This document shows, in pieces, positions 1 to 7,461 of a DNA stretch of 7,640 nt. The notes below the pieces were generated by a model. It saw nothing but the letters and a program-made list of their open reading frames with translations, searched no databases and was not told the DNA's origin. The first letter of the stretch is position 1, and each line of letters starts with the position of its first letter. Made by a program: the position numbers and the translations under genes. Origin of the DNA: Lachnospiraceae bacterium (GTDB lineage Bacteria > Bacillota_A > Clostridia > Lachnospirales > Lachnospiraceae); contig JAFUEG010000012.1 in assembly GCA_017464045.1 (NCBI GenBank), positions 1-7,640 on the forward strand, in the 5' to 3' direction.

Positions 1-931
1 TATCATCTCCTTTTTCAAAATCCCTTTCTTCTATGGTATTTACAGGTATTAAATTAACATGACAGTTTAAACCCTTAAGAAGCCTTGATAATTCCAGTGC
101 ATCCTCTTTACTGTCATTTTGCCCTTTCACAAGGCTATATTCAAAACTTATTCTTCTTCCGGTAATTTCAAAGTATCTTCTGCATGCATCAAGAATCTCT
201 TTTATGCTGTATTTTTCTGCAATCGGCATAAGACTTCGTCTTTTTTCATCATTAGGAGCATGAAGGGATATAGCAAGTGTTATGGCAAGCTTTTCATCTG
301 CAAGTTCATCTATCTTTGGAACTATGCCGCATGTAGACATGGTTATATTTCTCATACTTAAGTTGTATCCCTTTTCATCAGTTATGAGTCTGATAAACCT
401 TATAACATTATCATAATTATCAAGAGGTTCACCCGTACCCATAATAACTATATTTGATATTCTTTCGCCTGTAAGACGCATGGTGGCATATACCTGCTCA
501 AGCATCTCCGAGGCACTTAAATTTCTGACTAAACCTCCTATGGTTGAAGCACAGAATCTGCACCCCATACGACATCCCGCCTGCGAGGATATACATACGG
601 AATTACCATACGAATATCTCATAAATACAGTTTCAATCATCTGTCCGTCATATAGTTTAAATAAAAACTTAACAGTTCCATCCTTTTTTGAAACCTGTCT
701 TGTTTCTTCTTTAAGTACTACAAATCCGTCTTCCTTTATTCTTTCCCGCATATCCTTGGGAAGATTGGTCATGGAATCAGTATCTCCCACAAACTTTTCA
801 TGCATCCAGCTAAAAAGCTGCTTTGCCCTAAATGCAGGAAGACCCATTTCCTTAACGTGGTCCGTGAGCTCATCACGGTACATGGATTTTATATCGATTT
901 TTTCTGTTTTTTCTTCAGGTAAATTGTACAT
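1..931 (-). CDS. rlmN: Dual-specificity 23S rRNA/tRNA adenine-C2 methyltransferase RlmN (3' end off window)
   Basis: Radical-SAM enzyme that methylates C2 of adenine 2503 in 23S rRNA and, in the family, A37 of some tRNAs; cytoplasmic. The 310 residues visible run off the left edge with no stop. The [4Fe-4S]-binding CxxxCxxC motif is C120/C124/C127. C113, in VCISSQAGC, aligns with E. coli Cys118, which resolves the protein-RNA adduct. GTGEP (165-169) is the SAM-contacting glycine motif, and MSTCG (198-202) and SLHAPND (222-228) are also family signatures. Family length is about 345-350 residues, so roughly 40 are missing, including the methyl-carrying cysteine (E. coli Cys355), which cannot be checked here. 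The start is the ATG at 931, with GAGG six bases upstream; an in-frame TAG lies further upstream. The gene follows rsmB after 87 nt in which I see no clear promoter or terminator, so it is probably the next gene of the operon. Confidence 0.96.
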   Translation of the reverse strand, partial: MYNLPEEKTEKIDIKSMYRDELTDHVKEMGLPAFRAKQLFSWMHEKFVGDTDSMTNLPKDMRERIKEDGFVVLKEETRQVSKKDGTVKFLFKLYDGQMIETVFMRYSYGNSVCISSQAGCRMGCRFCASTIGGLVRNLSASEMLEQVYATMRLTGERISNIVIMGTGEPLDNYDNVIRFIRLITDEKGYNLSMRNITMSTCGIVPKIDELADEKLAITLAISLHAPNDEKRRSLMPIAEKYSIKEILDACRRYFEITGRRISFEYSLVKGQNDSKEDALELSRLLKGLNCHVNLIPVNTIEERDFEKGDD

Positions 932-1018
932 CTTTTTCCTCAAAACACTATGTATTTCACTCTAAAATCATATGTATATTCTCAAATTTTTATTTTATGT
1001 TCGCTATAAGTTATGCTG

Positions 1019-2359
1019 TTACTCTCTCTTTAATATCGCAAAAAAGAATCCGTCACATTTATCTATTCCCTGCAAAAACTGTCTTTTTTTAATAAGCTTG
1101 AAATCATTTCTTTTTTCCAAAAGTTTCTCTACTCTTTCATCATTTTCTTCCGGATTAATTGTACATGTGCTGTATAAAAGCACACCGCCGCTTTTTACAT
1201 ATGAGGCAGCATTTTCAAGTATCTTATCCTGCAGGCTTATAAGCTCTTTTATCTGTTCCTCACTTACACGATATTTTATATCATTTTTTCGTCCGATTAT
1301 ACCAAGGCCTGAGCATGGTACATCAGCTATGACCATATCGGTATTATCATCAAAATCATAATTAAATTCTTCTTTATCTATATGCTTTGTGGCATCATGC
1401 TGACCTATAACAACATTATCATATCCGAGTCTGTCTACATTATCTTCAATCAAAGATAACTTATCTTCTGATATATCAAGCGAATAAACGCTCCCTATAT
1501 CTGCCTTTGATATGTCCGCCATAGCTTCAAGTGCAGCAGTTGTTTTACCTCCCGGAGCTGCGCATATATCAAGAAGAGTAAAATCATCGGATATTTCATT
1601 TATCTGATTAAACGCTTCATTTACAGCACATATGGAACTTTCATCCTGAACTGTAAATTCTCCCTCCTTATATCCCGGCACCTTTTTAATAAAATCATAT
1701 CCTGATATAAGAAGCGCTTTAACTGAGTAATATCCTTTAGAAACCTTTATTCCTTCCTTTGCTATCTTATCTTTAAGCTCATCAACTGATATTATAGGAG
1801 TATGAACCCTGATTGAGGTTTCTCTTTCAATAAAACAACCGGCAAGAATTTGCTCATAATCATCCGGATAATCTTTTTTTAATTTTTTTATTAATCCTTC
1901 CGGAACAGAATACTCTACAGAAAGATATGCGATATACTCCTTTTCCTTATCAGGATATTTTATATTGTCCTTATTTTTTGCAATACTTCTAAGTACACCG
2001 TTTACATATCCCGAGAGTCCCGCAAATCCGTGTTTTTTTGCAAGCTTAACAGATTCATTACATGCAGCACTGTCCGGTACACTGTCCATAAAAATAAGCT
2101 GATAAACACCCATTCTGATAATGCATCTTATCATAGGCTTCAGCTTGTTTGATTTTAACTTTGAATATTGATTTATAATATAATCAAGCTTGATACGTGT
2201 TTCAACAACACCTTCAGAGAGCCTTGTGATAAAGGCTCTCTTATTTTTTTCGATAAATTGATTTTTCTTTAACGCTTTATTTAAAGCTATATTTGAAAAG
2301 GTATTGTTTGTATCGATATCCATAAGGATATCCAAAACTATATCTCTTTCATCTGACAT
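1019..2359 (-). CDS. rsmB: 16S rRNA (cytosine-967-C5)-methyltransferase RsmB
   Basis: Methylates C5 of cytosine 967 (E. coli numbering) of 16S rRNA with SAM during small-subunit assembly. The 446 residues match the usual family length. Residues 1 to about 135 form the NusB-like helical RNA-binding domain (seen in DSAACNESVKLAKKHG, 96-111). A linker/ferredoxin-like segment leads to the Rossmann methyltransferase domain, with QDESS (238-242), the SAM loop AAPGGKT (267-273), motif IV DVPCSGLG (346-353) and motif VI STCT (397-400). Both cysteines are present: C399 in motif VI is the expected nucleophile and C349 in motif IV the one that helps product release. The C-terminal DGFFFA (436-441) is a typical RNA m5C methyltransferase ending. 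The ATG at 2359 has GGAGA six bases upstream. The gene begins 17 nt after fmt ends, so the two are almost certainly cotranscribed. Function is inferred from motifs and gene order; confidence is high. Confidence 0.97.
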   Translation of the reverse strand: MSDERDIVLDILMDIDTNNTFSNIALNKALKKNQFIEKNKRAFITRLSEGVVETRIKLDYIINQYSKLKSNKLKPMIRCIIRMGVYQLIFMDSVPDSAACNESVKLAKKHGFAGLSGYVNGVLRSIAKNKDNIKYPDKEKEYIAYLSVEYSVPEGLIKKLKKDYPDDYEQILAGCFIERETSIRVHTPIISVDELKDKIAKEGIKVSKGYYSVKALLISGYDFIKKVPGYKEGEFTVQDESSICAVNEAFNQINEISDDFTLLDICAAPGGKTTAALEAMADISKADIGSVYSLDISEDKLSLIEDNVDRLGYDNVVIGQHDATKHIDKEEFNYDFDDNTDMVIADVPCSGLGIIGRKNDIKYRVSEEQIKELISLQDKILENAASYVKSGGVLLYSTCTINPEENDERVEKLLEKRNDFKLIKKRQFLQGIDKCDGFFFAILKRE

Positions 2360-2364
2360 AAATT

Positions 2365-2387
2365 TTCTCCGAATAATTATTCTCCGA
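2365..2387 (-). repeat. 8-bp direct repeat carrying the rsmB ribosome binding site
   Basis: On the minus strand TCGGAGAA occurs twice, 15 bp apart (2387-2380 and 2372-2365). The first copy encodes the last residues of Fmt; the second supplies the rsmB Shine-Dalgarno (GGAGA). Between them the 12-bp perfect palindrome GAATAATTATTC (2371-2382) spans the fmt stop codon. The repeat is directly visible. Whether it matters is unknown: it may be a small tandem duplication or chance in AT-rich sequence. Confidence 0.6.
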
Positions 2388-3321
2388 CCATACTATGAAT
2401 ACTAAGTTTATTACCATTTAAAAACGATACCGTATCCATAACTTTTTTACCTTCAGGCTGAAGCGAAAGCACCGTTAATGCTCCTTCTTTACATTTTACA
2501 GTAAACGTTTTTTTAGTTACCTCTATTATCTCACCCGGAGTACCGGTTTCATATGCCGGATTTGTTTTATCTGCTACACGAGCTTTAAGTATCTTTACAT
2601 TTTTACCATCTATCCTTGTATATGCACAAGGCCACGGGATAAGACCTCTTATTAGTCTTTCAAGCTTTACTGCCGGCATATTAAAATCAAGTTTTCCAAG
2701 TTCCTTTGTAAGCATATGTGCGTATGAACTTTCCGAATCATCCTGTTTTGTTCTTACAGCTGTTTTATCCTCTAATGCTTTTAAGGTGGAGATTATAAGA
2801 TTTGCACCGCATAAAGCAAGCTTGTCATGAAGAGTTTCACCTGTATCATCAGGCTCTATATCAACCTCAGCTTTTTCTATCATATCGCCTGTATCAAGTC
2901 CTTTTTCCATATACATGGTCGTTACACCCGTTTTTTCACATCCATCAATTATAGACCATTCTATAGGTGCTGCACCTCTGTATTTCGGTAAAAGTGATGC
3001 ATGTATATTTATGCATCCATATTCCGGTATGTTAAGTATACTTTCCGGAAGTATCTGTCCATAAGCAGCTACGACTATAACGTCCGGCTTGCTTTTTTTT
3101 ATCTTTGCAACCGCTGATTCATCCTTAATTTTCTCCGGTTGAAATACATCTATACCAAGTTCTGTAGCAGCTGCCTTGACAGGAGTAGGAACAGGCTTGT
3201 TACTTCTTCCCTTTGCCTTATCAGGCTGACTAATAACAAGAGAAACCTTGTGTCCCGCTTCTACGAGTGCCTTTAATGGATACACTGCGAAGTCAGGTGT
3301 TCCCATATAAACAATTTTCAT
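2377..3321 (-). CDS. fmt: Methionyl-tRNA formyltransferase
   Basis: Transfers the formyl group of 10-formyltetrahydrofolate to the amino group of Met-tRNA(fMet), making the initiator tRNA for bacterial translation. The product is 314 residues, the normal length. The N-terminal formyltransferase fold opens with MKIVYMGTPDFAV and includes AAYGQILP (85-92). The catalytic set is N105 and H107 (NIHASLLPKYRGAAPI) and D143 (GLDTGD), equivalent to E. coli N106/H108/D144. The C-terminal OB-like tRNA-binding domain covers about 207-314 (GLIPWPCAYT, GTPGEI). I chose the ATG at 3321 because GAGGTG lies six bases upstream and the protein then begins at the conserved MKIVYMG. The frame is open to an ATG at 3393, but those 24 extra residues resemble no Fmt. 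It follows def, whose product removes the formyl group, after 97 nt that may hold a promoter. Confidence 0.97.
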   Translation of the reverse strand: MKIVYMGTPDFAVYPLKALVEAGHKVSLVISQPDKAKGRSNKPVPTPVKAAATELGIDVFQPEKIKDESAVAKIKKSKPDVIVVAAYGQILPESILNIPEYGCINIHASLLPKYRGAAPIEWSIIDGCEKTGVTTMYMEKGLDTGDMIEKAEVDIEPDDTGETLHDKLALCGANLIISTLKALEDKTAVRTKQDDSESSYAHMLTKELGKLDFNMPAVKLERLIRGLIPWPCAYTRIDGKNVKILKARVADKTNPAYETGTPGEIIEVTKKTFTVKCKEGALTVLSLQPEGKKVMDTVSFLNGNKLSIHSMVGE

Positions 3322-3418
3322 ATATTTCACCTCAAAATTCATATATACAGCAAAAGCCTCTATAGTCAACTGAATCTTCTGCCGATTAAACAATCTCTTT
3401 TTATTATATTAAACAGTT
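3322..3418 (-). promoter_or_regulatory. def-fmt gap with candidate promoter elements
   Basis: This 97-nt spacer is the longest in the window. On the minus strand it holds TTGACT (3369-3364), a 5/6 match to the sigma-A -35 box, then 16 nt, then TATATA (3347-3342), a 4/6 match to -10. Initiation from it would leave only a couple of bases before the fmt Shine-Dalgarno (3333-3328), which is tight. A perfect TATAAT (3408-3403) lies nearer def but has no good -35 about 17 bp upstream. No hairpin followed by a T run is seen, so there is no terminator for def. The motifs are visible; promoter activity is inferred and uncertain, because such motifs are common in AT-rich DNA. Confidence 0.28.
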
Positions 3419-3904
3419 CTACTCTTCATCATCTGAAGGCGGTGTATCTATACTGTGAAGTCCATCTGTAGCAAGATCCTTATAAAGAATTCCATCAAGA
3501 TGATCAAGCTCATGGCATATAGCTCTTGCCAAAAGTCCCTCTCCCTCTACAGTTATCTCATTCATATCCCTGTCAAGAGCCTTACATACTACATGATTAG
3601 GGCGCTTTACGTTTCCCGAAAGTCCCGGAAGACTAAGACAGCCTTCTTCACCCTCCTGTTCTCCGTCAGAAGAAACTATGACAGGATTTATAAGTGCAAG
3701 AGGATTGTCGTCCATGACATCTATAACAACTATCCTTTTTAATATTCCAACCTGAGGAGCCGCAAGTCCTACACCATTGGCATCATACATGGTATCAAAC
3801 ATATCATCAATTAATGTGCTTATTCTGTTGGTCATCTTTTCAACCGGCTTACAATGTTTCCTTAAAATGTCATCTCCGTCAATTCTAATATTTCTTATAG
3901 CCAT
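3419..3904 (-). CDS. def: Peptide deformylase
   Basis: Metalloenzyme that removes the N-formyl group from nascent proteins at the ribosome exit; it is the target of actinonin-type inhibitors. All three family motifs are intact: GVGLAAPQ (44-51), EGCLS (87-91) and HELDH (131-135). C89, H131 and H135 are the metal ligands (usually Fe2+) and E132 the catalytic acid/base. At 161 residues it is close to the usual bacterial type 1 length. The part after YKDL (141-144) is short and ends in an acidic tail, SDDEE, instead of a long basic helix. The ATG at 3904 has AGAGG seven bases upstream. It begins 60 nt after priA; that gap holds a weak promoter-like pair, TTGGCT (3961-3956) and AATAAT (3939-3934) spaced 16 nt, which I regard as speculative. 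It pairs functionally with fmt just downstream. Confidence 0.97.
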   Translation of the reverse strand: MAIRNIRIDGDDILRKHCKPVEKMTNRISTLIDDMFDTMYDANGVGLAAPQVGILKRIVVIDVMDDNPLALINPVIVSSDGEQEGEEGCLSLPGLSGNVKRPNHVVCKALDRDMNEITVEGEGLLARAICHELDHLDGILYKDLATDGLHSIDTPPSDDEE

Positions 3905-3964
3905 CTTTATACCTCTTTTCTTTGTAATCCAACATTATTTATAAACATTTATCTCAGCCAATAC

Positions 3965-5974
3965 CTAATAAGTATTGACCGGGTTAACATCAAACATCAG
4001 ACTAATTCCATCAAAATCATAGTCATCAAATGCTTCTCTTATCCTTCTCAGCTTTTCAAGGTCATCGGCTTTTATATATATTACCCTTCTGTAAATATCA
4101 TTAATCCTTACAATTGATGCATCTGCCGGTCCTATTATTCTGATTTTTTTATCTCCCGTACAGATATGCTTCAAATGTTTTTCTACTCTTTTTGTTTTCT
4201 CTGAAAGGCTGTCGTAGTTATCTGAAGTCATAAGCATAACCATCATATTGTAAACCGGAGGATACTTAAGCAGACTTCTATAACTCATTTCCATATCAAA
4301 GAAATCATCATAATTTTGATTTTTAGCAGTAGCTATAGCATAATGCTCCGGCTGATAGGTCTGAATTATAACATTTCCCTTCTTTTCACTTCGTCCCACT
4401 CTTCCCGCTGCCTGTGTCAAAAGATCAAAGGTTCTCTCTCCTGCCATATAGTCATTTGAAAAAAGAGAGATATCGGCAAGAAGAATCCCAACCAAAGTAA
4501 CGTTGGAAAAATCATGTCCCTTTACTATCATCTGTGTACCTATGAGTATATCTGCCTTATGATTTAAAAACTGATTTATTATGCTGCTTTGAGCTCCTTT
4601 TTTCGCTGTTGTATCCTTATCCATCCTGAGTGTCTTAGCCTGAGGAAATATTTTCTTTACCTCTTCCTCAACTTTTTCGGTTCCTGTACCAAAGCCGCCT
4701 ATAAGCTTCGATTTACACTTAGGACATTCCTTGTGAGCTCTTTCTATATGTCCGCAATAATGACACATCATAAATCCATTATTATGCAACGAAAGTGCCA
4801 CATCACATTTCGGACACTTTATTACCTCGCCACACTCTCTGCAGGATACAAAACTGTTAAAACCCCGCCTGTTAATAAAAAGCATAATCTGTTCTTTTCT
4901 TTCCAGACATCCATTGATGGCACTTCTAAGCGAATTACTTATTATACTTCTGTTTCCCAGATGAAGTTCATCCCTCATATCAACTATGGATATATCCGGA
5001 AGGCTTACTCCATCAGGTCTTTTTTCAAGCTTCCATAGTTTATAATGTCCAAGCTTTGCCTTGCTGTAGCTTTCTACAGAAGGTGTTGCAGAGCCCAATA
5101 TAAGAGAGGCATGTTCTAGCCTTGCTCTTTCCTTTGCAACCTCTCTTGCATGATATTTGGGTGACTGATCACTTTTATATGCCATATCATGCTCTTCATC
5201 AATAATTATAAGACCCAACTCATCGCAAGGAGCAAAAAGCGCAGACCTTGGTCCTATAATCACATCAACCTCTCGATTCCTTACACGCTCAAACTCAAGA
5301 TATCTTTCGCCTTTACTCTGCTTTGAATTGATAACCGCTACCCTGTTTCCAAAATGCTGTTTAAATCTCGCAACATTCTGATAAGTAAGAGCTATTTCCG
5401 GAATAAGCACTATAGCCTGTTTTCCACATTTTATAACTTCTTTAATACATCCAATATAAACCTCAGTCTTCCCACTGCCTGTAATTCCGGAAAGCAGATA
5501 GGTTCTTCTTACCTCATTATTATAATCCGTTTTAAACTCATCTATAAGTTTTATCTGCTCATCACTTAAACATTGAACCGGTTCATTTTTAAGTTCGAAT
5601 TCCTCTTCTGTAATTCTTTGCTCTGTCTTTCTTACTTTTTCTTTAACCGGCATAACAGTCTTAAGTGCATTTATCATGGTAGATCCATATGTTTTATGAA
5701 TAAAAGACGCAAGCCTTATTAAGTTACCCTCTATACGTATGCTCTTATCAGAGATTCCGGCTATAGATTTTAACTTTTCCGCATCAAATGATGCCTTATC
5801 AGTTATATCTATTATATAACCCTTTCTTGTCTTATTATATCTTCCAAAGGGAACCTCAACCTGCATGCCGATACAAACCGTTTCAATAAGTTCTTCAGGT
5901 ATTATATATTGAAATGTTTTATCTATAGCCTCATGCGAAATATCTATTATTATATCCGCATATTTTTGTGACAT
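3965..5974 (-). CDS. priA: Primosomal protein N' (replication restart helicase PriA), short form
   Basis: Superfamily 2 3'-to-5' DNA helicase that recognises stalled forks and reloads the replisome. The product has 669 residues. Residues 1 to about 110 look like the 3'-DNA-binding domain (VEVPFGRYNKTRKGYIIDI, 39-57). Walker A is GITGSGKT (163-170), the DEEH box 259-262 and motif III GSATPS (294-299). Eight cysteines in four CxxC pairs (378/381, 387/390, 404/407, 417/420) form the two-zinc insert. GTGTEKVEEE (429-438), the GTQMIVKGHDF block (479-489) and TQAAGRVGR (520-528) follow. From the Walker lysine (K169) to the end is 500 residues, against about 502 in E. coli PriA (K230 of 732). The protein is therefore about 60 residues short entirely before Walker A, where the winged-helix domain normally sits. 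The ATG at 5974 has GGAGG six bases upstream, inside murE, with which it overlaps by 44 nt. Confidence 0.96.
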   Translation of the reverse strand: MSQKYADIIIDISHEAIDKTFQYIIPEELIETVCIGMQVEVPFGRYNKTRKGYIIDITDKASFDAEKLKSIAGISDKSIRIEGNLIRLASFIHKTYGSTMINALKTVMPVKEKVRKTEQRITEEEFELKNEPVQCLSDEQIKLIDEFKTDYNNEVRRTYLLSGITGSGKTEVYIGCIKEVIKCGKQAIVLIPEIALTYQNVARFKQHFGNRVAVINSKQSKGERYLEFERVRNREVDVIIGPRSALFAPCDELGLIIIDEEHDMAYKSDQSPKYHAREVAKERARLEHASLILGSATPSVESYSKAKLGHYKLWKLEKRPDGVSLPDISIVDMRDELHLGNRSIISNSLRSAINGCLERKEQIMLFINRRGFNSFVSCRECGEVIKCPKCDVALSLHNNGFMMCHYCGHIERAHKECPKCKSKLIGGFGTGTEKVEEEVKKIFPQAKTLRMDKDTTAKKGAQSSIINQFLNHKADILIGTQMIVKGHDFSNVTLVGILLADISLFSNDYMAGERTFDLLTQAAGRVGRSEKKGNVIIQTYQPEHYAIATAKNQNYDDFFDMEMSYRSLLKYPPVYNMMVMLMTSDNYDSLSEKTKRVEKHLKHICTGDKKIRIIGPADASIVRINDIYRRVIYIKADDLEKLRRIREAFDDYDFDGISLMFDVNPVNTY

Positions 5975-7436
5975 CTTCTTCCTCCAAAACTTCTTTTATC
6001 AGGTCTCTTTCGTCCATATGATGCTTAACACCTTTTATCTCCTGATAATCCTCATGTCCCTTTCCCGCAAGAACTATAACATCACCACTTCTTCCATTCA
6101 TTATGGCATATCTTATAGCTTCCTTTCTGTCAGGAATTTCTATATATTCTCCGTCAGTTTTACTTATACCTGTTTTAATATCATTTATTATATCCAGAGG
6201 CTCCTCGTCTCTTGGATTATCACTGGTAATAATTGTAAAATCCGAAAGATTTCCGGAAACCTCACCCATTTCATATCTTCTGTCTTTGGAACGGTTTCCT
6301 CCACATCCGAAAAGTGTAACAAGCCTCTTAGGCTTGTAAGCCTTAAGTGCAGTAAGAAGGCTCTCTAATGCCATCGCATTATGAGCATAATCTATCATAA
6401 TCGTAAACTCATCTGAAATCGGTATCATTTCAACTCTTCCACGTACCTTTATAGACCTTAATATAACCTTAATATCCTCCATAGGAACATCCAGCAAATC
6501 TGCGATAGCTATAGCGGCAAGTGAGTTGTGTACGGAAAATTCGCCCGGAAGATCAACTATTATATCTGCATTTTTTCTTCCGGATAAATTGTACTCTATA
6601 CCTAAAACTCCACCCTTATTATATAACCTGAAATCACCGGCAGCATAATCAGCATCTTTATTCATTCCATAGGTAATTATATCGCATTTTGCAGTCTTAG
6701 TCATTTCACTCATAAACTTATCATCCAGGTTAAATATACCGACTTTACAAAGTGTGAAAAGTTTAGCTTTCCACATAGTATATTCTTCAAAGGTTTTATG
6801 CTCATTTGGTCCTATGTGATCCTTAGAGAGATTTGTAAATATACCATAATCGAAATCAACTCCGGCTACCCTGTCAAGCATAAGCCCCTGTGATGACACT
6901 TCCATAACAACTGCTTCAAGTCCGTTATCTACCATACATTTAAGTGTTTTATGAAGTACTATTGATTCAGGAGTAGTGTTTTTAGCAGGTATTTTATCTA
7001 CCCCATCAAGAATCTCTATAGTTCCGATAAGACCTGTTCTTTTTCCGGCTGCTTCAAGCATCTCACGTATCATGTATGTAGTTGTAGTCTTACCCTTTGT
7101 ACCGGTTATACCTATAACAGTAAGTTTTTTTGATGGTTCTCCATAAAATTTCGAACTGATTACTCCCATCGCATAACGCGAATTATCAACCTTTATAACA
7201 GTAACATAATTAGGTACCTCTGTATTAATAGCTTTTTCTACAACGAGTACAACTGCACCCTTTTTTATTACATCCTCTGCATACTTATGTCCATCAGAAA
7301 CCGCACCTGATATACAAAAGAAAAGATCTCCTTCAACTACTTTTCTTGAGTCATTTTTTATATCTTTAACCTCTGTATCCATGCTTCCGCAAAGCACATC
7401 AAAATGAAGTCCGTCAACTAATTCCAAAAGTTTCAT
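5931..7436 (-). CDS. murE: UDP-N-acetylmuramoyl-L-alanyl-D-glutamate--2,6-diaminopimelate ligase
   Basis: Cytoplasmic Mur ligase that uses ATP to add the third amino acid of the peptidoglycan stem peptide to UDP-MurNAc-L-Ala-D-Glu. The 501 residues fit the family. The N-terminal uridine-binding domain shows DSRKV (29-33), LFFCISG and SDGH. The central ATPase domain shows the P-loop TGTKGKTTT (111-119), NTTPE (153-157), EVSSQG (179-184), and K223 in WKAKLF, the likely carbamylated lysine. The C-terminal domain shows RGRVE (332-336), DYAHN (349-353) and GKGHEDYQ (458-465). The specificity motif DNPR (406-409) indicates meso-diaminopimelate, not L-lysine. The segment after DHI (GPNEHKTFEEY, 209-219) is two residues longer than the common DHLDxHGTMEEY form. 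I chose the ATG at 7436 because GGGAGG lies seven bases upstream; an in-frame ATG at 7478 lies in the upstream hairpin and lacks such a site. The last 13 residues are encoded within the priA overlap. Confidence 0.95.
   Translation of the reverse strand: MKLLELVDGLHFDVLCGSMDTEVKDIKNDSRKVVEGDLFFCISGAVSDGHKYAEDVIKKGAVVLVVEKAINTEVPNYVTVIKVDNSRYAMGVISSKFYGEPSKKLTVIGITGTKGKTTTTYMIREMLEAAGKRTGLIGTIEILDGVDKIPAKNTTPESIVLHKTLKCMVDNGLEAVVMEVSSQGLMLDRVAGVDFDYGIFTNLSKDHIGPNEHKTFEEYTMWKAKLFTLCKVGIFNLDDKFMSEMTKTAKCDIITYGMNKDADYAAGDFRLYNKGGVLGIEYNLSGRKNADIIVDLPGEFSVHNSLAAIAIADLLDVPMEDIKVILRSIKVRGRVEMIPISDEFTIMIDYAHNAMALESLLTALKAYKPKRLVTLFGCGGNRSKDRRYEMGEVSGNLSDFTIITSDNPRDEEPLDIINDIKTGISKTDGEYIEIPDRKEAIRYAIMNGRSGDVIVLAGKGHEDYQEIKGVKHHMDERDLIKEVLEEEDVTKICGYNNRYFA
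5975..5985 (-). promoter_or_regulatory. priA ribosome binding site inside murE
   Basis: GGAGG (5985-5981) lies six bases before the priA ATG at 5974, within the murE reading frame. It fixes the priA start and the 44-nt overlap. Ribosomes finishing murE must cross this site, which suggests translational coupling; the coupling is inference. Confidence 0.75.
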
Positions 7437-7461
7437 ACAAAAACCTCCCAAAAAGTAATTA

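Noticed and set aside
932..1018. Promoter or terminator between rsmB and rlmN
   Set aside because: The 87-nt gap is AT-rich with only scattered partial matches (for example TTGAGA without a well-spaced -10) and no hairpin with a T run.
480..1361. Plus-strand reading frames of 161 and 129 codons near the left end
   Set aside because: They lie antisense to rlmN and rsmB, whose motifs are intact. The translations are rich in Ser/Phe/Ile with no recognisable domain, and no good ribosome binding site precedes them.
3322..3393. N-terminal extension of fmt by 24 codons
   Set aside because: The family begins at MKIVYMG, and the strong GAGGTG site is placed for the ATG at 3321. The extension covers the probable regulatory gap.
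3905..3964. Promoter for def (TTGGCT-16-AATAAT)
   Set aside because: Both boxes are imperfect and such pairs are expected by chance at this base composition. It is mentioned under def but not called.
4589..5038. 149-codon plus-strand frame
   Set aside because: It is entirely antisense to the zinc-cysteine and helicase region of priA. Its apparent Cys/His content mirrors that coding strand.
6018..6368. Two overlapping plus-strand frames of 116 and 78 codons
   Set aside because: They are antisense to the murE C-terminal domain and have no motifs or initiation signals.
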